Below are positions 9,381-19,911 of a stretch of 21,022 bases of DNA, one piece after another. How positions within the stretch are numbered: position 1 is the stretch's first letter; every line of letters starts with the position of its first letter. Both the position numbers and the translations under genes were made by a program. The DNA is from Cerioporus squamosus (Eukaryota > Basidiomycota > Agaricomycetes > Polyporales > Polyporaceae). Location of the stretch: the NCBI GenBank assembly GCA_022592435.1, contig JABYQS010000481.1:1-21022 (forward strand). The letters run 5' to 3'. Under the pieces are notes generated by a model. The model made no database searches. It was not told the origin of the DNA and saw only the letters and a program-made list of their open reading frames with translations.

Positions 9381-9680
9381 GCGCTCAGGCGGGCGCTTGG
9401 CAGATGAAAAGTTCCCACTCCTCTCGCCCTACAAGAGAATCGGTAACGCTGAGCCGCACAAGCGAACCATGCGCCGAACAACGTCTCGATTGGCTACCTT
9501 TCTCCCAGATTTCCGCGCCCTCGGACGGAATCATAACGCAGTCACAACGCACGCAGACGCAAGGGCAACACCACGTAGAAGGCCACGTACAAGGACTGTA
9601 CATTCGAACGATACAAGATATCAGAGAACACGTAAGTACTTCGACTTTCCTTCACGCCCAATGTCATCACTCTAGCCCTA
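9381..9680. other. no gene seen
   Basis: About 300 bases lie between the MITE and the stop of the minus-strand family 2 gene. Overlapping open frames on both strands show no motif. Part is probably the 3' untranslated region of that gene. Confidence 0.35.
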
Positions 9681-10233
9681 TTAGTCACTACCAAAGGTCG
9701 TTCTGACTACTCGATCTAAAGCGGTGAGCAACGAAGCTTGCAATTCCATGCTGAGCACTAGCATGACCGTCCTCATCAGTAGGTCTTGCTCCGACGCCGC
9801 GTTCATCAACTCCACGAAGACAGAGGGACGTATCCCTCGCTCAGTGCTCTCGAACCATATGGACAAACGAAAGAACCACTGTAGAGAGGATGAGTACGAC
9901 ATGCCATGAAGACACCCAACGCGCACCTCGCGGTCGTCGACCACCAAGACCAAGTACTGTTCCATTCGTTGTACGTATCCTCCCCCCCCCGTTTGCCAGG
10001 GAGTTCGAGAATCGGCGAACGAATTTGGCTGAAGTCCTTCATCTTCGACACGCATATTGCCCTCTGCATTGAGCTCAGCCGGCCTTCCGAGGAGCATGCA
10101 TGAATCAGTCACCATCGCCGCCGTTCTGCAGACGAGACACTTACATGACATTATCGTCACCAGCGGACGAGTCTGCCACGGACTCAACGTGGTCTTCAGG
10201 TGAATTGAATGGATTCTCGGCTTGGGCAGACAT
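9681..10233 (-). CDS. orphan small protein, family 2 copy 2 (about 147 aa)
   Basis: I do not recognise this protein. Exons 10233-10145, 10083-9927 and 9878-9681 are on the minus strand, with introns 10084-10144 (GTAAGT...GGAAG) and 9879-9926 (GTGCGC...CTACAG). The N-terminus (MSAQAENPFNSPEDHVESVA) and linker are acidic and probably disordered. They are followed by RMEQYLVLVVDDRE, the intron, then WFFRLSIWFE...GIRPSVFVELM and a Leu-rich C-terminal helix (LVLSMELQASLLTALDRVV). The same block order and intron position occur in the gene at 307-761. A run of nine G on the coding strand (plus-strand C9 at 9982-9990) codes for a Gly stretch and is a weak point for frame errors. The exon 1 joint rests on phase and composition only. 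A single long frame reads through 10277-9681 if the introns are ignored. Confidence 0.6.
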
Positions 10234-10264
10234 AGCTGACTGCAATACACCGAATTGTCAGTTG

Positions 10265-10271
10265 TTATATA
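10265..10271 (-). promoter_or_regulatory. possible TATA box of family 2 copy 2
   Basis: TATATAA (in GCGCTATATAACAAC) lies about 31 bases before the ATG at 10233. At the usual TATA-to-start distance the leader would be almost nil. The real start codon could therefore be a later Met, such as the one formed across the first intron joint. Confidence 0.35.
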
Positions 10272-10889
10272 GCGCACTAAGTGCCGCCTCGCCGGAAGCT
10301 GTCTTCTGACGCAACCCCCACAAAGTTTCGCTCTCCGTCCCTCAACACCCGCTCCTGTCCCGCACCGACTTCGAATCTCTCGGCGCCATGAACACCACGT
10401 AACACCATACTACCAACCATGAGGTAACCCCGCGGTTGAAGGGCTTCTATCTTAGCTCCGTCACCCTTCACGCGTTCATTACACCCGAACACGACCCGAG
10501 TGTTGCAAGAGTCTAACCCCCTATAGTAGAATGCAGGACGCCGACGTCCACACGAGATCTTCCCGCTGGTGGTCACAGTGTTACGCTATGCGAGAGAAAG
10601 CTCCGGAAGCAGTCAAGCGCCACGGACTCTCATCAAGTCCAGGGATGGTATATACAGCCGATGGGTGCCCCGCCTCGTGCTATCAACACTCACGTCATGA
10701 CGCAACGCCGTGGTGATCTCCGTGGATCAACCATCGCGCTATCTTAAACGCTATCCGAAGCCCAGTACGCACACTCCGCCCGGTTCTTGTGTCGTGCTCG
10801 CTACCTCCGAAGTACTGATATCTTGAGCCGCCGCTACCACACATTGATGAAATGTACCTTCATATTCTCACAAGTTTTGGCATATACTC
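10272..10889. other. intergenic, no recognised gene
   Basis: A minus-strand frame at 10277-10576 and a plus-strand frame at 10531-10716 are open but carry no motif, paralog or convincing splice sites. The stretch should hold the upstream region of the minus-strand gene that starts at 10233. Confidence 0.35.
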
Positions 10890-11812
10890 GTGGGCGCCTA
10901 AAGTGTTCGAACGCCTCGGGTTAGGTGTACCATAAGGGCATAATGAAATATGAATATCTTGGCCACTTCACAAGAAACATTGAAGCCCTTTGGTGCATAT
11001 GGTAGACAGGCATCTGAGCTTCTAGTATATATGGGTGACACTGTATGGTTCACTCTCTGGCATTCTGTGAAGTATTAACTTTATTTGAGATGTACAAAAT
11101 CCACCTTTCCCATCCCTGCCCTTATAAGTACTGTCCAAACTTACTGGGATGATCTCATAAAAATTGGAATGGGGACCTTAAAGACCCCTGCATGTGATAT
11201 ATGAATGGTGGGATGGACCAAGAAAGTCTGAGGGAGCTATCGCCTGAGAAACATGGGAGATGGATTAATATAATTGCATATTGAACATCACTTGTCCTGA
11301 ATTCAGTCTTTCAAGGGCTGCTACCAAACTGCTAATAGTATCAATGAATATAGAGAGGGCAGTAGTCATGGCTGCAGTGGACAATGTGTGTCTGTATACA
11401 ATAGTTGAACGACCAAGACTGCATAAGCAGAACCATGTAAGTTATGCCTGTTCATCTTGCAAGTTTCACTGACGATAACTCCCCTGGTAGTCCTCTTCAG
11501 ATCCCTTGTTTTATATGGCGCATACAGCAAGCTCTGAACTATCTGTGGGTATATTTGTGAGGTTGTCTCAATCAGCCCTTACAGACTTATTGGGGCAGGA
11601 AGGAGAAAAGTACCTTACCAAGAGTTCATGCTCTCCAGACAGCTAGAGACTGTTGCACACAGTTTTATTCACATATACTGTGAGCTCAGATTTTTGTCTA
11701 CTCTATGTGGCTACATGTTCTGACTAACCCTTAATTGTGAGCAAGATTCATGTGTTACAATATCTGCACCAAGAGCGCCTAATGCGGGCGTTCGAACACT
11801 TTAGGCGCCCAC
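10890..11812. mobile_element. 923-base AT-rich TIR element, non-autonomous
   Basis: The ends are a perfect 26-base inverted repeat: GTGGGCGCCTAAAGTGTTCG followed by AACGCC at 10890-10915, with its reverse complement at 11787-11812. A weaker inverted match continues inward (CGGGTTAGGTG against CGCATTAGGCG). The interior is visibly richer in A and T than the flanks and has no frame long enough for a transposase; the only one over 60 codons, at 11281-11472, starts with TTG and shows no motif. I therefore take it as a deletion derivative or MITE-like element that depends on a transposase elsewhere. No clear target duplication is visible in the flanks (CATATACTC on the left, TAGTACAAC on the right), so the superfamily is unknown. 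Confidence 0.88.
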
Positions 11813-12005
11813 TAGTACAACACGAATCAAAGCAAGTCATTTCGGATTCCCTTTCCGGTACAACAATTCATTCATGACGTTCCACGCCCAGCGTGTTCTC
11901 TCTATCACCGTCCCGCGGCTCCTGCTGACATCAGGCCCCCACCCAAGCCACCAAGCCACACCCTCGAAGCACGCACGATCGGCCCGCTCTGTCTCACATT
12001 CCACG

Positions 12006-13160
12006 CTAGTCCCGATGGACACTTGCTCCAATATAATCGCTAACGCGCCGCTCGAAAAAATTGGTACGACCATTCACGACTGTAGTCTCCATGAAGTCGA
12101 ACTATCAAAGGGGTGAGTGCTCCGAACGCCACTTTTAGCGGACACTTCCGCACTGTACTCACTGGGTTCTGCTTCCCATAGTATGGGTGTAGTCCTAGAC
12201 CGTTCAAGAGGAAGTCGCCGACGTACTCCACGTAGTCCCGCATTAGGCCGACGTTGATCCCCGCCAGAGGTCGCGGTAGCGCAGCTGCACATCCAAGACG
12301 GTAAGCAACATGCACAAACGCTGAGAGGAACGACTCACACTCAAAGAATGCATGCTCAAGGTCGACAGCCTCGGTGACCATCTGCTTCACCACAGCATCG
12401 TCGGGTTTCTCCTGCAGGTACCGGTAGAGCAAGCACGCGAAGGTAGTGTGCAACCCTTCGTCTCGCGCGATAAGCTCATTGGACTGGCTCAGAGCAGGCA
12501 TCAGCCCACGGCTTCGCATCCAGAAAATCGCAGCAAACGACGACGAAAAGAAGATCCCCTTGACGATTGCGAAAGCGACCAGTCGAACCGAAAACGACAC
12601 GTCAGAAGACTCGATCCAATGCAAACACCACTCAGCCTTTGCCTTCACCGCCGGCATCGTCTCGATTGCGGAAAACAATCTTTCCTGCTCGCTCTCCTCG
12701 TTGATCAAAGCACGCAGGAGCAAGCTGTACGTCTCCGAATGAACGTTTTCCCTGCTCCGACGTCAGTACCTGAATGCAGGAAACTTCAACGGTCATCACG
12801 CCTACATCATGATCTGGAATCCGTAGAAGCACCGCGCTTCAGCGATTTGAACCTCGGCACAGAAGCGCTGCGCCAGGTTCTCGACCACTATCCCATCCGA
12901 AGCCGCGAAGAACGCGAGGATGGTGGACAAGAAGGTTCGTTCGTCCGGAGTGAGTATTCCCTCCCAATGGTCGACATCGACGTGAAGCTTTCTGATTTCC
13001 TCCGCCGTCCAGAAGGACGCTTGAGCAGTTTTGTACGCCTGCCATAGCTATGTGTCTGTCAGTGTACCATTCCTCGCATTTGAATGAACTGACTCACGTC
13101 ATGATACTTGATTGGAAAGAGAACAAAGCGTGAAGGGTTGGGGGTGAGAATTGCCTCCAT
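12006..13160 (-). CDS. class I ribonucleotide reductase small subunit (R2), divergent
   Basis: Five exons on the minus strand: 13160-13098, 13047-12806, 12751-12339, 12284-12163 and 12101-12006, giving 311 aa. All introns (50, 54, 54, 61 bases) are GT...AG and in phase. R2 normally carries the di-iron centre and tyrosyl radical that start reduction of ribonucleotides for DNA synthesis. Family blocks are plain: [73 protein letters not shown] and [10 protein letters not shown]. Ligands Asp72, Glu103, His106, Glu200, His203 and radical Tyr110 are present with family spacing. The remaining ligand Glu, at position 166 ([12 protein letters not shown]), is Lys. The protein ends at SVHRD with no acidic/aromatic C-terminal tail for large-subunit docking, and it lacks the usual N-terminal extension. 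It could be a regulatory paralog or an early pseudogene. The ATG at 13160 has A at -3 and a TATA box 57 bases upstream. Confidence 0.9.
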
Positions 13161-13217
13161 CGTGGTACGTTCAGCAAGTTGGGGGCGTAGTGAGGAAGGT
13201 ACTCTCTGGCGATGGCG

Positions 13218-13224
13218 CTTTATA
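13218..13224 (-). promoter_or_regulatory. TATA box of the R2 gene
   Basis: TATAAAG (in GGCTATAAAGCGCC on the minus strand) lies 57 bases upstream of the ATG at 13160. It supports that start and argues against a longer N-terminus from the frame open to 13316. Confidence 0.5.
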
Positions 13225-13539
13225 GCCTTCTGCATGCACCCTGAATGTTTGTACCCTCTATCTGTGTGAGGTAAGTCACCAGGCGCAAACCTGCAGTCGG
13301 CCGCACGGTTTCTCACAGGTCAAGAATGAGTTCACGTTGATGAAAGATCTATGGTCCCTCAGGTTCTAGGGTCCGTCTCAAACCTCACCGAAGACGCACG
13401 CAAAGAACCCTTTACCAACGCGGGGCCGAAGACGCAACTCCTACTTCACAATCACGGAAACTCGAGGGCATCACGCGGCCACTCGACAATTGATCCAATA
13501 TATCGAATAGCGGTTGGCCTTCTTGTCTCCTACCACTAC
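13225..13539. other. divergent upstream region of R2 and Helitron genes
   Basis: About 300 bases lie between the R2 promoter (minus) and the Helitron 5' exons (plus). Open frames are present, for example 13351-13740 plus, but they are not supported by motifs. A Helitron 5' end (TC in an A^T target) may lie here, but I cannot fix it. Confidence 0.35.
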
Positions 13540-13611
13540 CACTTCCAACGCTACTATCACTTCCAACGCTATTATCATTTCCAACTCTACTACCACTTCC
13601 AACCCTCATAC
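13540..13611 (+). repeat. four 18-base tandem repeats
   Basis: Units begin at 13540, 13558, 13576 and 13594, with consensus CACTTCCAACGCTACTAT. The unit length is a multiple of three. In the frame that leads into the ATG at 13616 the array encodes a six-residue repeat of the TTSNAT type. It therefore either forms part of the Helitron protein's N-terminus or is a 5' leader repeat. Confidence 0.9.
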
Positions 13612-13615
13612 GACT

Positions 13616-13992
13616 ATGTCGCTCTCCGTCTACGACCATCTACGTCAGCTGGTAGACGATCTTCCTTCGGTTGCGCTTCAGTCCAATGCCATCCAAACAT
13701 ACGGTGCGTCCCCTCGTGTACGAACAACTATCAGACATAGCTAAACATCTTTCAGATAACCATGATGATGAGCAGTCCGGTGCCGCGCACCAGGTGGAGA
13801 GTAGTGACCAGACCGCAGGCATGATGACCTGTAACTGAGTAATCATCTCATTGTACTCATGACGTGTCTACAGAGATAACTGCCAGGCTATCCGCGCCCC
13901 TCACCGACCCGGACGAGCCACTGATCGGTACGATCCACTGCACGCCAGCGCATATAAGAAATTCCAACATTGATGTCCTCCCACTTTCCTAG
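13616..13992 (+). other. probable 5' exons of the Helitron protein
   Basis: ATG 13616 opens MSLSVYDHLRQLVDDLPSVA. It is followed by a clean intron 13704-13755 (GTGCGT...CTTTCAG). The next exon begins DNHDDEQSGAAHQVE. A third exon codes for ITARLSAPLTDPDEPLI and joins over intron 13928-13992 (GTACGA...TCCTAG) to the long exon. The middle joint is not settled. The best donor, GTAACT at 13831 with CTACAG at 13873, makes a stop codon across the joint. A donor at 13801 (GTAGTG) with the same acceptor keeps the frame open. Confidence 0.5.
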
Positions 13993-16900
13993 CTCGCGTC
14001 GGCTTTACCCAACATGGAACTCTGCGCCTAGAATGGTGTGCGGAAGACGAGCTCACACTGAACTTCACCCACTCCGTGCACGACATCATATCTACCACTG
14101 ACGCTGCGGAGCTTGGCACGCTGGACTTGAACGTCGACGACATCTTATGTAGCGCGGGGATTCACCGCCTCTTCGCCTTGTACTCCATGTGGCGCTCCCA
14201 ACAACTCCGCATTCTAGCTCAGATTCACAACGTCCCCGTTTCTCAAAGAGACAACCGGGACACGTTAGTGCGAACTCTGCTTCGCCACAGCTGCGACACC
14301 CGTTGCCCTCCCTATGCAATCTCCTTCACTACCCTCAGCAAACCCCGTTCCGACGAGCAGGTTGCGAGGTCCATTATCAGCCCTGACCATCCCTTGGCAG
14401 AAAGCGGTGATCAAGACTCGTACCTGCAGGCAGCGAACGACTCACTGAAGGCCTCTATCATCCGCGAATGGCAAGCAACCCTTTCCACTGCTAACTTGGA
14501 GTTGGCAGTATGCGCGCCCTGTGCACGACGTGTCCCCCAGAAGGGACTTACTCACACACATCCAGACGAGTTCGACTTGACACTGCTGAGGAACGACGCA
14601 CTTCACCCACGCACGCGGCCAAGATCATATGCGTTTGACACGTACCACCGTGCACTCTTGGACCCTCGCGGAATGTCGGACAGATGGAACATTGCCCCCC
14701 TTGCGATGTGTGCAGACTGTCGGCGCGAACTAGTGGAGAAAACGCGCATGCCTCGGCTGTCGCTGGCGAACTGGCTGTACTATGCGCGCGATACCTTACC
14801 CTTACACGTTTCCGCTGCTTTCGCACGCAGTTCTCAATTCGACAGGTTGCTCGTCGCCCGAGCTCGTGCCAGCCGCATCTCCTTCCGATTCACTGAGCTG
14901 AAGTCCAACGACACCTCCAATCAGGAACCCGTCGATGCCCACCACAATCGTATCTACGACCAGCGTTTCGTTCGCGGCAATGTCCTAGTCATGCCGCAGA
15001 ATTCTACCCATCTTAACTCTGTCCTCCCACCCCCGCCCTCCATTATCCATGACACCGTGTGCGCCGTTTTCATCGGAAGAGAGCAACCAACGTTGAGAAC
15101 TATCGGAGGTCTGAGCCCCGTACTTGTTCGACGCAGCATTGTCGAAACCATCATCCGATTTCTCGTCTCCGACAATCCCTACTACGTGCCCGACGGAGAG
15201 ACATTCTTCGGCTTCAGCGCAGCCAACTTGGGATCGTTATTCAGCGTCGAGAACTCTGACGCCGACCTAGGTGTTCCTTGTGCTATGGACATCGGATTCA
15301 TACCCGACAGCGAGGGCTTGCGGGGTACCACTGCGGATTATACTGGTCGGAATCAAGTGAGCGAAGTTCCAGGTCCCGACGAACCCTTACTCATGGAGAA
15401 TGTGGGCTACACGTCCGGCGACAGGTCGCCCGTCTCGTACCGGGATATGAAGCTGCGCGCTTTGTCCCACTGCCTCAATGGCGGCAAGTTCGTGCGCTCC
15501 CAAGCGGGTGACACATTCGTTCCGGACTTTCACAACCCTGCGCTCCTCACCTGGCTCTTCCCTCACCTAGATCCCTGGGGCATCGGCGGATTCCACCATC
15601 CTGACCGAACTGTGGCCATCACCATGGAAGAGCAGTTGACGTACCTTCTTCAGGTGGCGGACGGGCCTTTCCAACGTGATCCCGATTTCGCGTTCGTCTA
15701 CTTCAACATCCTCCAGAAGAAGGCCGTATGCGACTCCGTTCACTTCCGAGTGAAGGAGTCGGAGCAACGTCGCATCATCGATAAGTTACTGGCAGTGGAT
15801 CGGGGTGTTCTGGAGCAGCTAATCGCCAAGTTCGATGTCGACAAGCACTACGTCCCAGACACTGTGGAGGAAGCTGGGCTGCTAACTCTAGTCAACAATG
15901 TGGGGGCTGTCTTGCGGGACATACCGGGTACCACTGGTTACAAACTCAACATGCGCAACGAGATACGGTCTGTCGTCAACTTCTATGGCACTCCCGCCTT
16001 CTTCATCACCCTTAACCCTTCCGACGTCAACCACCCCCTCGTTCGTCTCTACGCAGGTCACAACGTAAACCTAGAAGACGCCTCCGTTGGCGAAGCGCTC
16101 TCAGAATGGCGACGGAAGCTGCTGGTTGCGCGCAACCCAGCAGCTTGCGCTATGTTCTTCCACACTATGATCTCTAACTTCGTATCGATAATCCTGCGGT
16201 ATGGTCGAGACGACCCCGGATTGTTTGGCAGATGCACAGCGTACTACGGTACCGTGGAAGCCCAGGCGCGTGGAACCCTTCATTGCCATCTACTGATCTG
16301 GATCAAGGACCATCCCTCACCACAGAAAATGCGCGACATGATGATCTCAGACGAACAGTACCAACAGCGCATGTTTCGCTGGTTGGAAAGCCTAATCAAG
16401 TGCGAGCCTCTTGGTACGTCTGACATTGTTCATACCGGGTCAGGACTACAAGCACGTCGTCCTCGTCATTCCGAACGCTCGGGCTACGTCCACCCTGGTA
16501 CTCGTCGTCTCCCCCAGATCACCGCTATGCTCCCCTCCGACTTCCGAGATCAGTACCACCTTCTTGTCAACGAGCTAGTAGAACAATTTAACTGGCACGA
16601 ACACACCGAGACATGCTGGAAGTACTTACGCAGAAGAGACCCCCGTACCGACGGCAACTGTCGCATGCGAATAGACGGAACAACTCGTGCGACAACTGCG
16701 CTTGATAACGAAACTCACTCCGTACTTCTCCGTAGGTTGCACCCATGGATTTCCTCCTACAACGATCTTGTGATCTTCCTCATGCAAGCCAATATGGACG
16801 TGAAGCATATCGGCTCAGGCGAGGGAGCCAAGGCACTCATCTTCTACGTCACTGACTACATCACCAAAGCATCCCTCCCTGCTCATCTTGGACTGGCCGC

Positions 16901-19364
16901 ACTCCTGTACGCAATCGATCGCACGAACGTCAAATACAAAGGAATACAACAATGGACCCCAAGGGAGAACAGTGGTGCGCTCACGATATTAGTCAACAGC
17001 ATGCTTTCGCGACAGGAGATATCCCACCAGCAAGTCATGAGCTATCTCATTGGGGGAGGCGACCACTATACCAGCCATCGCTATCGACTGCTCCACTTTC
17101 GTAACTTCGAGCGTCTCGTATTGCAACATTGGGAACCGAGGCCGCAACTTCCTATTATCCTTCCATCTCCCGAACTCCTACCCTCCACGAGATCGATGTC
17201 TCCCCTACGCACAACGACAGCTCTTCGTCCTGAACGCTCCCCGTCTCCCGACCCCCCGGAACAAGCACAAGTGGAAGGCGAAGACGATCAATCAGTCACA
17301 TTGGCCCTCAACCCCGGCTCTATCTCTGCAATGACTCAACAACAAGACTACCTCCTCCGACCGTCCTCGGAGCCCTTTGCATCCATGCCTTTGTATCAGT
17401 ATACGGGCATGACAGAAAAGCTGACATGTACCGCCGAATCTCGTCGGCTCGACAAGCGTTCTACGCACTCAGGTTCCAATGGCAGAGGGCGAGGGCGGCC
17501 ACAAGAAGAACGAGGGACATTCCACCCATCCCACCCACAACATACGACCCATCTCGTTCGGAAACGCGTCTCGTGGGTCATACCGGTCATCCTGAACAGT
17601 CGCTTACCGCGTATGGACAGCTCATATGAACAACGCGAAGTCCGATCCCGCACAGTCCTCACCTTGTTCGTACCCTGGCGAACCCCCGCTGACCTCAAGT
17701 ATCCACACGAAACCTGGGATGAAGCGTACGAACGTCGAGCTACCGAGATATCTCCCCATCACCACTCAATAATACACAATATGAACGTCTTGACCGAATG
17801 CAAGGACGCACGCGACAAGGCAGTCGCTAGTAGGCGTCGCGGACAGAAGTGCTCACTACCTGCCGTCACGATTGCTCCGTTGTCACAAGACCATGAACAT
17901 GGAGAAGCTTTTCCTCCGTTCCCATCCACGTTAGCTCAATACCCGCGTGGAGTCGAACTCGACCTCCCGCCCCAATCCACCACACGTCCGGGCACTTCCA
18001 CCACCATCGACGGGCTCATCTCCGCTCCAGCCCGTGTCGCTCTAGACAGGTGCTTCCACGTCGAAGCTGATACCAACAATAGCCCTGCCTTCGGAGAAGC
18101 GTCTGAGGTAGTGGACCACGACGAGGCCGGACTTGCGACGCAACAGACCGCCATGCGAAACTTGAAACGCAAACGCCGACCTTCCCCTTCCCCACCGCCT
18201 CCCCCACCTCGCTATAACCCGTATGCCATCCCCCTAGCACGACCGGCTGTCATAGACATTGGCCAACTGAACGAGGCTGATAGTCCGTCCGCGCCCTCCC
18301 GCACACCGAGGTTGCCCGCATCCAACCCGCGCACACACCTTGACCCATCCGGTGTCATCCGTCAAGTCGTTCTAGAATTCCGACTAGATCGCAACGAAGA
18401 GCAACTGCGCGCCTTCGAGATAGTCGCAAGGCACGTGTGCTTTGGCGGGCCACAGCTACTGATGTACATTGCAGGCGTCGGAGGAACGGGAAAGTCCTAC
18501 GTGGTCAAGGCCATACTCCGCCTGTTCGACTTGCTAGGTCGCCGCCGGCAGGTCTTCGTCTCCGCACCCACCGGCGCAGCGGCGCTGCTCATAGGCGGAT
18601 TCACCATCCACGCTCTGCTCATGCTTCCCCCAAGAAAGGCGGCTAACTTGCAACCCCTAGTACCACTTTGGGCCGGTGTTCTGTATCTGATCGTGGACGA
18701 GGTCTCTATGGTCGGCACAACACTGCTAGCACAAATCTCGGAGCGATTGCAACACGCCAAGGGAAACAGCGGTCTCGCCGAGGATATTCCCTTCGGCGGG
18801 GTCAACGTCATATTCCTTGGTGACTTCGGACAGCTTAGACCAGTCGGAGACCCTACCCTCTACAGCCACAAACTCACGAACGACCAAGGTTTGGAGCAGA
18901 CGCAAAGCGTGCACGGAATCACCGCCCTGAAAGGCATCTACCTCTGGCGCCTTGTGGAGACCGTCGTCATCCTTCGACAGAACCAACGACAGAGCGGCGA
19001 TCCCGCGTACTCCGAGTTACTTGCCCGCATTCGCGAAGGCCAAAGTGGCAACGCGCGGGAAGCGAACAATGCTGACGATTACTCGACGTTACAGACCTGC
19101 CTCATCCAGAACTTCGACGCAGAGACTGCCGCACGCTTCCGCGACGCTCCCGTGATCGTTGGAATCAAGCCACTGCGGGATCCTCTCAACGATCGTATCC
19201 TCAGGCACCACGCCAGTCGCATCCACACCGACGTGCACTTGTATCACTCACTGGACCAAGTGCCCCACGCACATCTCGACCGCAATGATCGCGAACTGCT
19301 TTGGAACCTATCCACGACTATCTCCAAAGATGCCCTCGGAAGCTTCCGCTCTTTCCAGGAATGA
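13993..19364 (+). CDS. Helitron Rep/PIF1-like helicase, main exon
   Basis: One frame stays open from the splice acceptor at 13992 to a stop at 19362-19364. Residue numbers below count from the codon at 14076. The N-terminal part (from about residue 145, CAPCARRVPQKG) resembles the DUF6570-type region found in fungal Helitron proteins. The Rep domain spans about 630-950. It has the HUH motif His736-Cys737-His738 (GTLHCHLLIWIKDHP) and the two catalytic tyrosines Tyr924 and Tyr928 (FYVTDYITKA). A Pro/Ser-rich linker follows. From about 1445 there is a PIF1-family helicase: Walker A GVGGTGKS with Lys1473, APTGAAA, Walker B DEVSM with Asp1541-Glu1542, GDFGQLRPVGD and LRQNQRQ. The protein would nick and transfer one strand and unwind it for rolling-circle transposition in the nucleus. 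The frame leaves the family's path near 19339, before helicase motifs V and VI, and runs only eight more codons. Confidence 0.95.
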
Positions 19365-19576
19365 AAGTCATGGTTCAAGAGAACGTTGCATTTGCCTGCA
19401 AAGTCGTCAATGGTGCAATAGGAACCGTACACAACATCAAATACACGGAAGAGGACGGCCTCCGCTATGTCTCTGTGGTGTATGTGGAGATCCCCGGTGC
19501 TGGGAAGTATTTCGGGCCTGACCACGACGATATCATCCCCATCTTTCCGTCTCTTCCACTTTCACCTGGACGATGA
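19340..19576 (+). pseudogene. Helitron helicase continuation, second frame
   Basis: After the first frame break the homology continues in another frame as KLPLFPGMKVMVQENVA and VVNGAIGTVHNI, the loop region typical of PIF1-like Helitron helicases. It runs to DDIIPIFP. No intron is plausible between contiguous conserved blocks, so a one-base loss around 19338-19340 is the simplest reading. The frame ends in TGA at 19574-19576. Confidence 0.8.
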
Positions 19577-19911
19577 CACCGAAGACAGCTACCACACCTG
19601 CACACACACTCACCATCACACGTCTCCAGCCACCCCTATTACCTGCATACGTCTTCACCGACTACAAGAGCCAGGGCCGCAGCCTTGATCAGGCCATTGT
19701 CGACCCGGACAGCGCGCTCTCCATACAAGGCGTGTACGTGATGCTTTCCCGAGTACGAACATTGGACGGACTAGCCATTCTGCATCCATTCCGACGGAAG
19801 AAGACAGAAGACCGCATTCCGCAAGCCCTTCGAGACGAGTTCAAACGATTGGAGAAGCTTGACGGCGACACACGAAGAGCGCATCGTTCCGACCCTCGAC
19901 AGCACATGTAA
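19552..19911 (+). pseudogene. Helitron helicase C-terminus, third frame
   Basis: The homology resumes in the third frame with LLPAYVFTDYKSQGRSLDQA (helicase motif V area) and YVMLSRVRTLDGLAIL (motif VI), then a charged tail to TAA at 19909-19911. The break lies at about 19545-19552 and again fits one missing base. The two breaks separate these motifs from the ATPase part, so no complete helicase can be read from this copy. Confidence 0.85.

Larger units (their letters stand above)
13616..19911 (+). mobile_element. Helitron (rolling-circle transposon), damaged copy
   Basis: The extent given is the coding part only; the true ends were not found. Helitrons end in TC at the 5' side and CTRR after a short hairpin at the 3' side, and many chance matches exist. 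The element codes for a Rep plus helicase protein, whose frame breaks twice close to the C-terminus, so this copy is probably inactive. It lies 5' to 5' with the ribonucleotide reductase gene on its left. Confidence 0.9.

Noticed and set aside
10277..10576. 99-codon minus-strand open frame upstream of the family 2 gene
   Set aside because: No motif, no paralog block and no clear splice link to the downstream exons.
13351..13740. 129-codon plus-strand open frame with a YYHFQ repeat
   Set aside because: This is the 18-base repeat read in a second frame. The frame that leads into the ATG at 13616 and a proper splice donor is preferred.
12006..19911. Capture of the ribonucleotide reductase gene by the Helitron
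   Set aside because: The gene lies outside the visible coding part of the Helitron, on the opposite strand with its own promoter, and the Helitron ends are not known, so there is no support.
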